The notes under the pieces are model-generated. The model was not told the DNA's origin and did not search any database. It saw only the letters and a list, made by a program, of their open reading frames with translations. 64,000 bases of DNA, taken from Chiridota heheva (Eukaryota > Echinodermata > Holothuroidea > Apodida > Chiridotidae). Position numbers and translations under genes: made by a program. Shown here piece after piece: positions 35,820 to 46,556 of this stretch. The stretch's first letter is position 1; the number at the start of each line of letters is the position of its first letter. The stretch lies in assembly GCA_020152595.1 (NCBI GenBank), contig JAIGNY010001241.1, positions 400,001-464,000 on the forward strand, in the 5' to 3' direction.

Positions 35820-36640
35820 ATTTTGTATGCAAGTCTATTGTTATGCAAATAACCTACTTAATATGCACACTACACCTCAACATTGAGTGTAGACAATGCT
35901 CTTCACATATATGATCATTTGTGTAAAACAAAATCCCCACTCCCACTGTAAGTTAAGACATATCATAGATATGAATATTTTCATTGTTATGCAAATAAGC
36001 TAATTAGTATGTATACACAACCCCAAATCATGCTTATTTGAACAGTACCCATGTCCTCTACCACTGTGCCAAGTTACATGAATGTACATCATTCATAACT
36101 TAAGTTATGTGCTCATGAATCTTAAACATTTTCTACGAAAATCTATTGTTATGCAAATAATATAATTAATATGCACACAAGGCCTAATCATGCTCACTTG
36201 AACAGTCCCCCTATGCCAAGTTACATGAATGTACACCATTCATAACTTAAGTTATGAAAACTTTAACCAAAACTGTTAACCAAACTTTAACCTGACAAAT
36301 ATTTTCATTGTTATGCAAATAAGCTAATTATTATGCACACAACCCCCAATAATGCTCATTTGAACAGTACCCATGTCCTCTATCCCTGTGCCAAGTCACA
36401 TGAATGTACAACCATTAATAACTTATGAAAACTTTAACTAAAAACTTGAACCAAAACTTGAACCAAAACTTTAACCTGACAAATACTTTCATTGTTATGC
36501 AAATAAGCTAATTATCATGCACACACAACCCCCAATCATGCTCATTTGGTCAGTGGCCCATTTCCTCTACCCCTATAACAAGTCACATGAACGTACACCA
36601 TTCATAACTTACGTTAGGAAAACTTTTAACCAAAACTTTA
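35820..36640 (+). repeat. Octamer-containing internal repeats, copy 2
   Basis: Five occurrences of TTATGCAAATAA near 35843, 35988, 36142, 36311 and 36497, most followed by GCTAATTA, in units of about 145-186 bp matching copy 1. Confidence 0.8.
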
Positions 36641-36701
36641 CCGGACGCCGACGCCGAGGATAGTAGAATAGCCCTACTATCCTTCGAATAATTAGAGCTA
36701 A

Positions 36702-37300
36702 TAAACGAATCATGAACACAGGGGCGTCGCTAGACAATTTTTAATGGGGGGTGTGGCTATTAGTTTGCCGATAAACCTGCCAAAATGACGACATTATATG
36801 ACGTCACTCCAAGTCAACATGTTTTTGGTGAATATATGTTATTAATTTTGTGGCATTTTTTACGGAGCAATGGTGATGATATTTCATAGGCCCAAGTCGT
36901 TTGGATACTGTTTTATTTAAACAAAGTGATACCTTTTTGTTTTTAAACAATGAGTTTTTATTCTAAAATAACAGTTTAAATGTTGCGTGTCGATGAATGT
37001 TCCATTGCTCTTACCAGACATTAAGCAAGTCATCATAAATTAGCAAAGTACTTTTAAACCTATCTTTTTGTACAAAATGTCTTGAACTTTAAAGATATGA
37101 TTTCTCCTAACGCATAGGTCTCTGGGCCCACTTCGACAATAATTTCTGAAGGCTTATCCCTCAATTATGTCCTTTTCACAGCGGAGACGGAGCCAGAGAG
37201 AGAGACTTGCCCCCCTGAGATTTTTCCGATGATTTTTTTTTTACCTTGAGTTAATTCTTAGTCACAGTTTAAGTCAATTTTCAAGACAATTTAATAAATT
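36702..37300. other. No gene recognised
   Basis: AT-rich. CCTTTTCACAG near 37185 could serve as an acceptor, but no supported exon follows. Confidence 0.3.
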
Positions 37301-37309
37301 TTGAGAAAT

Positions 37310-37740
37310 GCCTTTCAATCTTTATGAAATTCCTTTCCATCTTTTGAAATTTCCTTCATTTTGTGTTATTTTTTTCAATTTTCGGTACATTTCCTTCATT
37401 TTGGGGCAATTTCTGTACAATATTTGGTCAATTTTTTTCAAATTTTTCAATTTAATTATTATAGGGCATTTTTCTATCCATTTTGGGTAAAATTTCTTCA
37501 ATTTTCAGTGAAATTCCTTCAATGTTTGGTATCTGTCTTTCAATTTTGGGCAATTTCCTTCATTTTCTCATGCAATTTTCTTTAATTTTTAGAAGATTTT
37601 CTTTATTTTGAGATAATTTTTATTCAATTTTCAGTCAATTATTGGTAAATTTTCTTCATTTTGGGGATTTTTAATCTAATTTTGGGTCAATTTTATGTAA
37701 ATTTTCTTCATTTTGGAGCAATTTTGTCGTTCAACTTTAA
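37310..37740 (+). repeat. Degenerate T-rich tandem repeat
   Basis: Variants of TTCAATTTT.GG.AATTTCCTTC repeat at roughly 25-35 bp intervals, with CCTTCATTTTG at several positions. Strongly diverged. Confidence 0.65.
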
Positions 37741-37852
37741 TGGGTGGAAGGTGTCGTGCCCCCTCCCCTCTAGCAATGCCCATGCATGAACATTTGATCT
37801 TTCACAGACACAGCATGGCCAATAACAAATTTCACTACGTAATGCAGCTTAC

Positions 37853-37913
37853 CTGGTTTTCTCCACCTTTTCTTCTTCAAGGTGTTTCTTTCTTAGCCAA
37901 TTAGAATTGGCCT
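37853..37913 (-). CDS. Candidate 61-bp exon, minus strand
   Basis: A strong donor CCAG/GTAAGC lies at the 37852/37853 border. Upstream on the minus strand a frame reads ANSNWLRKKHLEEEKVEKT, a charged, possibly helical peptide. The acceptor is weak: GTATAAG or, further in, GGCTAAG. With the first choice the exon is 61 bases, entering with two bases and leaving phase 2. It lies 270 bases downstream of the 38.2-kb candidate. Family unknown. Confidence 0.27.
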
Positions 37914-38032
37914 CTTATACTATACGGAGTACTAGTTCCAGGAATGCACAAATTAATCACAAAATAAAACAATCACAATATTAAAACTCAAAATCAATCA
38001 TAATTTCCCAGACGAATAAAAATCCAATTTCT

Positions 38033-38200
38033 TTAAAGGCCATCTGTCTTAATTAAAATGTGGCAGTGTACATTTTATTCCAAATGATTTCTGATTGGCC
38101 TATCAGCTTAAAGGCACATTGGATCATTGTATTTCGACCAATCAAAACAAACAAATTGAAATATATTACCTCCACGTTATGGACGATAACTGGCCTTTAA
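38033..38200. mobile_element. MITE family 3 copy inserted at an exon end
   Basis: TTAA/AGGCCATCTGTC at the left and AACTGGCCT/TTAA at the right. Inverted AGGCCA termini, about 160 bp between TTAA sites. The interior GTATTTCGACCAATCAAAACA matches 16068-16231. Read on the minus strand it supplies a stop codon (38177-38179) and an AATAAA (about 38074-38079) to the adjoining coding frame. Confidence 0.8.
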
Positions 38201-38301
38201 GGAAAGCAAATGCAGTTTCATCTCTGCTGCAAACTCATAATCATCAGACAGCAAATGAATTCCAATCTCTCTGATCATCCCACTCATGCGGTCATCACTC
38301 T
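38177..38301 (-). CDS. Candidate coding exon whose 3' end is MITE-derived
   Basis: On the minus strand, after TTTGATTATAG (weak pyrimidine tract) a 125-base frame reads SDDRMSGMIREIGIHLLSDD then YEFAAEMKLHLLSLKASYRP and stops. The native part has the look of a helical-repeat protein (alternating hydrophobic and acidic residues, few low-complexity codons), but I cannot name it. Two bases precede the first full codon, so it accepts a phase-1 donor; the exon at 54159-54212 leaves phase 1, and joining gives a Glu codon. The last seven codons (K-A-S-Y-R-P-stop) lie inside MITE family 3. No canonical donor is seen before the MITE, so either this is a terminal exon or splicing uses a poor site (A/GTTATC at about 38190). 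Confidence 0.45.
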
Positions 38302-38944
38302 CTATAATCAAATACCACACAATAAACTAACTGACCGATGCCTTCTCAAACCTTTGGGCGCCTTCCAAAAATAAGATCATGTATTGACACAGCCAGCAAT
38401 TGTAAATGAACACATAAAAAGTGGTTTCTCTTTAAGATGTACTGTACAACTGTTCAAATGAGCCTAGTCAAAAGTCCATTCTGAAATATTTTTGTCATCC
38501 ATGCTTTGAAGGTATTCAAACGGATTTGCTAGAGTAATTACAAGTAATGTGCATAATGCATAAGAATTTTATTTTTAACACTAGCTGTTAACCAGAGGGA
38601 GAAGTCCCACGTGGTTCTGGTGCTAACTTTGGATTAGAAGCAATTTTGTATTTTTAACGTACAGTATATCTTTAAATGTTGTGTTCTTACAAGTTTAGTT
38701 TATTCATCATACTGGAACATGTAATTTGTGTATATTATGTTTCTTGTTTAAGTGTCAAGGTTTTTGCTATAAGCCACAATCACAACAACCAATGCAAAAT
38801 TGTACTTGGCTCTGCCTGACATGAATAATGATGAAGTCAACAACTCAACATTCTATGGAATCCTGTATTATCATTGCTTTTATCAACAGCATCATACCAA
38901 GTTTATTTAAATCTGACATGGGTTTGTGGAAATATGAGCATAAA

Positions 38945-39260
38945 CAGAATTTCACAGTTAGTCCCGCCTTCTCATTAATATTCATGACAGCACCAAAAAC
39001 AATAGGGATTATCCACAGATTACAACACATCCACATACTAAGTATGACATAAATCCACCTTAATGATCTTAAGATAAGTTTACAAGCTTGCTAACAGAAT
39101 TTTACATTTAGCCCCGCCTACTAATTAATATTCATGACAGCGCACCAACAACAATAGGGATCATCTACAGACCACAACACATCCAAATACCAAGTATGAC
39201 ACAAATTCACCGCACGGTTCATAAGATATCGTGTTTACAAGCTTCTGTCACAGACATACA
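38945..39260 (+). repeat. Direct repeat of about 160 bp, two units
   Basis: CCCGCCT.CT.ATTAATATTCATGACAG, AACAATAGGGAT.ATC and CATCCA.ATAC.AAGTATGACA occur at about 38965 and 39110. Divergence is about 15% by eye. Ends in a short (CATA)n run. Confidence 0.75.
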
Positions 39261-39409
39261 TACATACAAATGCCAGCATGACTACATAGGTTTATCACAT
39301 TGGAACCAAAATATTGGGGCTCTCCAATCACGTAAAAACTACATAGTGGTAAAGTGGCACCATCTTCCATATATCTCCAGTGTACAGTAGCTGCTTGACT
39401 TCAACACAT

Positions 39410-40150
39410 GGGTGTAGGAGGGGAAAGGAGGTAATTTTAACACCCAGTAAAAGCACTGAACTGGGGAAGAGTGGAGGAAGATGGGGCAGGGGTAATTTTA
39501 ACATCCAGTAAAAAGACTGAATTGGAGAAGGGTGTAGGAATATGGAATGGTGGGTAATTTTAACACCTAGTGAAAACACTGAACTGGAGAAGGGTGTAGG
39601 AGGAAGGGACAGGGGTAATTCTAACACCCAGTAAAAATATTGACCTGTAAAGGGTGTAGGAGGGGACAAGGGTTATTTTGACACCCAGTAAGACATTGAC
39701 CTGAGGAAGAGTGCAGGAGGAAGGGAAAGGGGGTAACTTTAACACCCAGTAAAAACATTGAATTGGGGAAGGGTGTAGAGGGGACAGGAGGTAATTTTAA
39801 CACTGAGTAAAAACATTGAACTGTGGAAGGGTGTGGGAGGGGACAGGTGTTAATTTCAACACCCAACACCCAGTAAAACATTGAACTGGGGAAGGGTATA
39901 TGAAAGGGAATAGGGAAATTTGAATACCCAGTAAAAACACTGAACTGGGGAAGGTTGTAGGGTTTTAACACCCAGGGGAAATGGGTGTAGGAAGGGACAA
40001 TGGATAACTTTAACATTGACCAGTAAAACCATTGAATTGGGAGAAGGGTAATTTTAACACCCAGTAAAAACATTGAACTGGGAAGAGGAGGAAGATGAAC
40101 TGGGGTAATTTTAGCACCCAGTAAAATCATTAAAATCGGGAAGAGGTAAA
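39410..40150 (+). repeat. 60-bp minisatellite, about 12 units
   Basis: Unit core GGTAATTTTAACACCCAGTAA, then AACATTGAACTGGGGAAG and GGTGTAGGAGGGGACAG. Diverged, with several indels. Minus-strand frames (LLGVKITPVP-like) are repeat translations. Confidence 0.9.
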
Positions 40151-41014
40151 CATTTAAAGCAATGTTTTTGAAAATATGGAAGAAAAAACAGTAAGTGGAA
40201 GTGCCCAAAAATGTTTGTTCAAGATTGTATAGCAATTCTGATAGCTCATAAGTGTTCTAATAGAAGCCATTCTGCAAACTCATTAATTGTGCATTAGCCC
40301 ATCATTTCTGTCAGACACAGTTGCTATATTCTCAACCAAAGCAATTAAATATTTGTAATGTCTTTCAGCCAAAACTCTTTCACAAAGCTAATCAAAGTTA
40401 CAATTTTTTCAGGATATTTTGCCTCAGGATAAAAATAGAGATTACACTTCATATATATACTTCCCAGTGGGGATCTTCAGAAAAAATAAATTTTGTCAAC
40501 AGATAAATCTCCCATGGAATTTAACTTCTACTGGCCTTTGACCTGCAAAAACTGCTATACATTTGGTATGAGATACATTGTTTTATTTTTCAACAGATAT
40601 CAGTGTTTACAAAAATCTTTACAAAGGAATTGTAACTTGGGACAACCCAGGAAGAAATAACTGAGAATTATATTCCCAATGAGATCAGACAGACTTGAAA
40701 ACAAAGCTGATAAGATCAGTCTTATAGCTATAAGCTCAGTGGATCAGAGGCTGAACATGATGGAATGCATTTTACTTTATCATCTTAACTCAGACAAGAC
40801 ACTACTGCAATGTTTTTATAAATGGTGAACCAGGGATGCTAATGGCCTTTTGCTAGCCAAAAAATATGCAAATTTGGCATTTTTTATACCCTTTTAATAT
40901 GTATGTTTGTGTCATTTACCAGCCAAACAGGATTTGGCTGAAAGGTATATAAAAGAAAGAAATCTCAACAGTAAATGACATACATAACTTGGTTAAAATC
41001 ACCTTCAGTTGTTG
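40151..41014. other. No supported gene
   Basis: AT-rich. A plus-strand acceptor-like TTTTATTTTTCAACAG at 40596 is followed by 22 open codons and a stop. That is insufficient alone. Confidence 0.25.
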
Positions 41015-42715
41015 CTTATTAATGTTTAACAGCACCACAACACTCAGAGTCAAATGTGCCAAGAGGGTGTTAGCAAACCAAGGAGCAAGAGTTAGGATGG
41101 TATGAATAGTAAAGAAGCGAATAGAGGTAAGAAAAGGGAAGGAGGAATATGATGGTAGGATAGAAAAGGTAGGGAGTGTGGGTAAGGGTCAGATCAGGTG
41201 AAATAAGTTGCAATTGCAGAGGAAGGTGATGATGTCGGAGGAGGGAATGTTCTTGAAGAGATCAGAAATGGAAGTGGAGGAGGAGAGGAGAGGTCTGGAG
41301 TTCCAGAATAGGGGACAGGTTAAGAGGATATGCTTGATCGAGAGATCAGTGTTGCAAGTAGGGCAGAGAGGTGTAGGAGAGCTGGAAAAAAGGAAGGAGT
41401 GGGTGAGAAAGGAGTGACCGAGGCAGATGCGGGTGACAACAACGTCCTCCCTATGATTGTGACTGTGCAGAGGAGGGTTGGTCTTGACTTTGGGGTGATA
41501 GTGTGAAGTTTGTTACAGGTCTCAGGATTCCAGAAGTCTTGCCAGGTCTTCCTGAGGTAGCTGGAAATGGTAAAGTGGAAGTCAAGAAAGCGGAATAAGG
41601 ATAGGTGAAATGTGGTTCGACAGAGCATTGTTGGCGGCTCTGTCGGCCCTCACGTTGCCGGGATGCCGACATGGCTGGGGATCCAGAAAAAGATAATTTT
41701 CTTCCCTGAGGAAGAGAGAGCATGGAATTTGTTTTGGATTTGTAAGATGAGTGGATTAGACTGGACGGAGCATGTTGAGGATGCCAGTAAGAACTGTTTT
41801 TCGAGTCAGAGAAGATGAAGAAGCGGGGGCGGAAGGAGAGTTCTGCAAAGTTTAGAGCTATATGAGGATAGCCTTTGCTTCAGCAGAGTAGATGGAGGCT
41901 TCATCAGGTAACCTTGAAGAAAGTGTGAGGCCGGGACAAGTGGTGGCGGCTGTATCAGGTAACCTTGAAGAAAGTGTGAGGCCGGGACAAGTGGTGGCGG
42001 CTGTAAAGGAGCCTTCCCGAGTGGAGCCATCGGTGAAGAGGAAGGAGTAGTCATGGAAGTGTCTACTGAGTTGGCAGTATTTGGAGAGAAAGAAGGCTGG
42101 GTTGTGAACAGCTTTCCTATAGGAGAAAAGGCCAAGAAAAACTTGGGGAGGAGGAAGTGGGAGGGATAGTGTGCCTGGCTATTGAAAAAATGTTGATATT
42201 GGGGGAAATGATAATGCAATTGGATACAGAAAGGTGGGGGGATGCGTTTGTTGAGAGTGAAGAGGCCGTGAAGGAAGGAGAGCGAGTGGAGTGGAAACAT
42301 GAGTTCCATGGGTCAGTGAGGATACGAAGAGCGAAGGAGAGACCGGCCCTGGTACATCTGAGGTCAAAGGAGAGTTCGTTGGCCTCAACGTGAAAGACTG
42401 GTGATGGGTGATAGATAGGTGGGGGTGGCGCCAAGGCAGAGCCTAAGGCGGTGCTTTTGATGACCTCAATGTGCCTCAAGTAAAGTTTGCAAGCAGAGCC
42501 GTAGATGAAGTTGCCGTAGTCCAACCAGAGATATGTTATTTGGTCCAACTTAGATCTGAGAAGGGAGCGATATAAGGTGAGCAAAGTGAGACAATTGGCT
42601 CCCCAGTCTGTGCTAGAGAGGACCATCAGGAGATTAAGGGTTTTATAACAGTTGGTTTTGAGGCTGATATGTGAAAAAGTTTCATTGAGGACTATTTCAA
42701 TATGTGGCAATAGTG
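41015..42715 (-). pseudogene. Decayed LINE family 2, RT thumb and RNase H remnants
   Basis: Starts at the element 3' end (TGTTGCTTATTAATGTTTAAC, CAAATGTGCCAAGAGGG). On the minus strand the complement of 41630-41690 encodes HVGIPGNVRADRAA and that of 42020-42045 encodes FTDGSTREGS, both RNase H motifs, in different frames. 42117-42710 carries LDYGNFIYGSACKLYLRH, the RT thumb. Frameshifts separate all of these. An exact 51-bp tandem duplication (ATCAGGTAACCTTGAAGAAA...) occupies about 41904-42005 within the RNase H region. Longest copy of family 2 in the window; no YxDD motif retained. Confidence 0.8.
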
Positions 42716-42880
42716 GAAATAGTTCATCTGAACAGTACCCATGTCGTCTACCCCTGTGTTACGTGAATGTACACCATTCCTAACTTAAGTTATGATCTCA
42801 GGTTAAACATTTTGCACGAAAGTCTATCATTATGCAAATAACCTACATGCTACACCTCACCATTAGGTACACAAAGTGCA
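42716..42880 (+). repeat. Helitron-like family fragment (octamer repeat)
   Basis: GAACAGTACCCATGTCGTCTA, CATTCCTAACTTAAGTTATG and ATTATGCAAATAACCTACAT match one internal unit of the elements at 21 and 36 kb. Confidence 0.75.
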
Positions 42881-43215
42881 CGTTGTCAAACAAGATTATC
42901 CTAAAAAGAATTTCTTCAAGAAGGGAAATGCTTTTCCCTCATTGCCTGCAATTGCCAGCTCGATTTGTCATGAATACACATATGCAAGGCTGCTTCCACG
43001 TGTAACAGTACACGACTGGATGCTAAATTTATAACTGACATACATATTTGCACATGTTAAACAATCAACTTGATGTAAATTAAGCCCATTTGGAAGAAAG
43101 AAATTTGTCCTGGTTAATTGTTATCAGCAAAAAGATGGAACAGTGAAATTTGATCTGGAACAGTATTATTTTAGAAAGTACTGTATCATGGAACAGTGGC
43201 AACAAATTTAAATTT
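42880..43215 (+). repeat. GAACAGTG family, second copy
   Basis: GTCAAACAAGATTATCCTAAA, AAGAATTTCTTC, then GGAACAGTGAAATTTGATC and ATGGAACAGTGGCAA parallel 10875-11400. Confidence 0.75.
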
Positions 43216-43775
43216 CCACCCTAGCAGAGGGTGGCAAGGTGCCACCCTATTATTCCCTGCAAACAGTGGCAGGGTTCCACCCTATCAACCCTGCAGAGGG
43301 CAGCAGGGTGCCACCCAATCGACCCCTGCAGAGGGCGGCAGGGTGCCACCTTATCAACCCCTGCAGAGGGTGGGGTGACACACTATCAACCCCTGCAGAG
43401 GACAGTAGGGTGCCACACTATCAACCCCTTCAGAGGGTGGCAGGGTGACACACTATCAACACCTGCAGAGGACGGTAGGGTGCCACACTATCAACCCCTG
43501 CAGAGGGTGGCAGGGTGACACACTATCAAGACCTGCAGAGGACCGTAGGGTGCCACCCTATCAACCCCTGCAGAGGGTGGCAGGGTGACACACTATCAAC
43601 ACCTGCAGAGGGCGGCAGGGTGCTACCCTATCAACACCTGCAGAGCGCAGCAGGGTACCACACTACCAACCCTGCAGAGGGTGACAGGTGCCACCATATC
43701 AACCCTGCAGAGGGTGACAGGTGCCACCATATCAATCCCTGCAGAGGGTGGCAGGGTGCCACCCTTCTACAGAAG
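43216..43775 (+). repeat. 35-bp minisatellite, about 16 units
   Basis: CAGAGGGTGGCAGGGTG.CAC then CCTATCAACCCCTG. Nearly every unit contains CTGCAG. Two alternating subtypes (TGACACACTATCAACACC and TGCCACCCTATCAACCCC) suggest a dimeric higher-order unit. Frames through it are artefacts. Confidence 0.93.
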
Positions 43776-43779
43776 ACTT

Positions 43780-44000
43780 TCCTCACCAGTCATTTCTAAA
43801 CAAATGAGACTTAAATAAAACTTAAATACAGATCTTCTTACTGGGATAAGATACTGAAGTACTTAGTTTCTTCTGTATTCAGTTTATTTCAAAATCCTCT
43901 TTCATACAGATGAACTTTAGCATTGAACTAATCTTATTCAAGTATAAAGCTTGAACAGATTCATACAGAGATGACTGGAATCAGACTTGAAGTGATGCCA
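43780..44000. repeat. Degraded MITE family 1 pieces
   Basis: CAGTCATTTCTAAACAAATGA, ACTGGGATAAGATA, AAAATCCTCTTTCATACAGA and GATGACTGGAATCAGACTTG are diverged family-1 words in scrambled or deleted order. Confidence 0.5.
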
Positions 44001-44269
44001 CTGACTTACATTCATCAAAAGTCAGTGTGTATATCAATACCGTTTTTTTTAACAGTTTGGTGGTTTACAGGTTTAGTAACACCAATGAATTTTATGCTTC
44101 GGTGAAGGAGCATCAGATATCCTGCGTTGAACCTTCAAAACACATTTTTACCCACCTACGTGTCCTATTTTTCTGTGATATCTAACCACAATTACTAACA
44201 AAATTCCACACTTTTTTGTTCTTTTTTTTTTTAGACACAATAATAGAGTGAAATAAAATTATACTTGCT

Positions 44270-44591
44270 CTTTTTAAATAATCCCATGGTTTTTTGTAAA
44301 ATTGTATTTTAAAGGGCATACTTCTAGAGCAAATTTGGAACAAAAATCAGGTTGATATCATATTCCTTTCAGGAGATATGGATTTTTAAAGATTTCCCCA
44401 ATTACATTTTAAATTTTTGTACAGTATAATGAATTCGTGTTTGATGATGTCATTATTGTCATAGAGACAATTCCATTGCAAATGTTTATGTATTTCTTTG
44501 AACGTTAATTGGTTGTTTCTGTATGATTACAAATCATTTTCCAAAAGTTATTAAAGTAGGCATATTAGGCAATTATATATATATATATATT

Positions 44592-44663
<72 letters not shown>

Positions 44664-44940
44664 ACTTTTCATCAATTTATTTTTCTACCAGGTTTTACTA
44701 ATAAAAAAGGATAATACATTTTAATGAAATATATCAACTTTGTGGGAGAATGTGTTGTTGTGATGTCATACTGAGCCTGTTCCTATTTGTTTATAAGCAT
44801 TTTTTGTGAACATTAAAATTTGAATATCGGAAAAACATATCTAAATGATTTCTGCACTAAATTAGATTCTAAAAATTGTCTCTTTGTCATGAAAGTTTAC
44901 GAAAAAACATGGGAATATTCCTTTAAGCAAAAACATTACT
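44270..44940. repeat. MITE family 2, divergent copy with AT microsatellite
   Basis: GATGATGTCATTATTGTCATAGAGACAATTCC-like interior words and a right end CATGGGAATATTCCTTTAA at about 44935. The left end (TTTTAAAGGGCATACTTCTAGA) is diverged. An (AT)n run at 44574-44660 sits inside. Confidence 0.6.
44574..44660. repeat. (AT)n microsatellite
   Basis: About 85 bp of alternating AT with two short interruptions; self-complementary. Confidence 0.97.
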
Positions 44941-45091
44941 TCGTATCAGTTTTAATATCCCAAACTTTTTCTTGAGGAAAAAGTGGCAAAAAAAGAGGAA
45001 GGAGAATGAATAGGGGTGGGAGAAATGGGAGAAAATGCACTGGGAGGGGGAATCTTGCTGCCTATAGGCTATATCCCACTCTACCTTCAAT

Positions 45092-45680
45092 GCTTAAAAG
45101 AATATTCCCATGGGTTTTCATTTTTTTCATATATGATAGAGAAATTTTATAGAAACAAAGTGGTGACAAAACAAAGTTAATATCTTGTTCCATTCAGAAG
45201 TTACAAAATTTATTAATATTTTTGAATTTGGACAAAAGTGACTGATTGGCAATATCTGTGATGTCATAGAGAAAATTTCAAGAAAACATATTTTGTATTT
45301 CTTTAAAAATGATTTGGATTTTTTTTCTTTAATTGAAAATGTGATGTACATCAAGAAAAAAACAAAATATTTTCCTGTAAATTATATATTCCATCCTACT
45401 TCTATAATGAACCAAAAATGCTGTTTGATAATGTACAAAATGTGTGATTAAATTTACATAAAATACATAAGAACTGTGCTGGATTTGCCTTGATGACATC
45501 ACCAAGCTGAAGGACATATACTGCACAAGGTGTTTTTAAGAAGATTTTTCTACTCTTTAAATTGTTTTAACTTCTAAACGGAATAAGATATTTAACATAG
45601 TTTTTTCACCACTTTATTTCTGTAAATTTTCTCTATCATTTATGTAAAAATGAAAATCCATGGGAATATTCTTTTAATAC
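45092..45680. repeat. MITE family 2, full foldback copy
   Basis: Left TTAAAAGAATATTCCCATGG and right CCATGGGAATATTCTTTTAA are perfect inverted 20-mers. The arms continue (TTTTCATATATGATAGAGAA / TTCTCTATCATTTATG). Interior TGTGATGTCATAGAGAAAAT and GATGACATCACCAAGCT, as in 13477-14065. Confidence 0.88.
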
Positions 45681-45884
45681 ACCACATGTAGCTGGTGGCT
45701 GCTAAACCGTTACAATAACTGATGGGGCTATACACTTTTTTAAAGACAAATAAAAAATATTCCAAACACTAGGAAATCTACCATAAAATGCTGACATGAA
45801 GGTGTTGTCAAGTTGCAGCTGTTTCATGATCTATTTCTTGCCCTTAAGAGGTTTGAACAAGGGCCTGATTAAATTTAAGTGTTA

Positions 45885-45983
45885 GTTTAGTGGTCAAGCA
45901 AGTTCATCGAATATGAAAGAGGACTTTCTAAGACACAAAATGGCAATGAAGTTACTTTAATATTATATTCCATTCAGAATATA
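45885..45983. repeat. MITE family 1, left-arm fragment
   Basis: AGTGTTAGTTTAGTGGTCAAG, then GAAAGAGGACTTTC. It runs directly into the full copy at 45984. Confidence 0.65.
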
Positions 45984-46556
45984 TTTAAAGGATTAGTTCA
46001 GTGGTCACGCATGTTCATCTTATATAAAAAGGACTTCAAAAGAAACAAAATGGTGAAAAAAGGATTCAAAAATCGTATACCATTACGGAGATATTCATTT
46101 ATGGTATCATTTATGTAGAAACGACTGAAATCAGACTAGTTGTAATGGCACTGCTTTAGATTCCTCAAAGTCTTGATGTATTTTAAAGAAAGTTTGTTTC
46201 ATTTTTTACTATTTAAATTATTTTTCTTTTAACTTTCTTCAGGTGGTATATTATAAATACCCCAGATTCAGTTGTATTACTTTTTTGACATACATGTATC
46301 CCATGGTTTATATAAGCCACAAATTGCAGGACAAAATATGATAGAATACATAAAGACTTTGAAGAATCTGAGGCTATGACATCACAACTAGTCTTGATTT
46401 CATTTATTTCTATACAAATGATACCAAACTTTAAACTTGAATATCCCCTTAACGGAATAAGATTTTTGAATGTCTTTTCACTATTTGGTTTCTTTTAAAG
46501 TCCTCTTTTTAATAAGATGGACATGCTTGACCACTGAACTGATCCTTTAAAGTTTT
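45984..46556. repeat. MITE family 1, full foldback copy
   Basis: TTTAAAGGATTAGTTCAGTGG at the left and CACTGAACTGATCCTTTAAA at the right. Arms of about 190 bp include GTAGAAACGACTGAAATCAGA and its complement. TTAA at both borders. Best preserved copy for defining the family. Confidence 0.9.

Larger units (their letters stand above)
31935..36701 (+). mobile_element. Helitron-like non-autonomous element, copy 2
   Basis: Begins CTAGAACTGTCAGAAGGACAG then TCGACTATTCAAAGCTAG, and ends GCCCTACTATCCTTCGAATA plus ATTAGAGCTAA. It aligns with copy 1 throughout: ACTACATCCTGG at 32350, CATTAAAGCAAAATTAT at 32440, CATGACCCACATACCATCAC at 35040, and octamer repeats at 35.8-36.6 kb. Without the 17-bp array it is about 2.35 kb, close to copy 1 without its hATs. 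No coding capacity. It shows the empty sites of both hAT insertions found in copy 1. Confidence 0.72.

Noticed and set aside
40597-40664. Plus-strand terminal exon ISVYKNLYKGIVTWDNPG
   Set aside because: Good acceptor, but two frames are equally open, it is short, and it is isolated from any other plus-strand exon.
44523-44714. Ile-Tyr repeat peptide
   Set aside because: (AT)n microsatellite translation.
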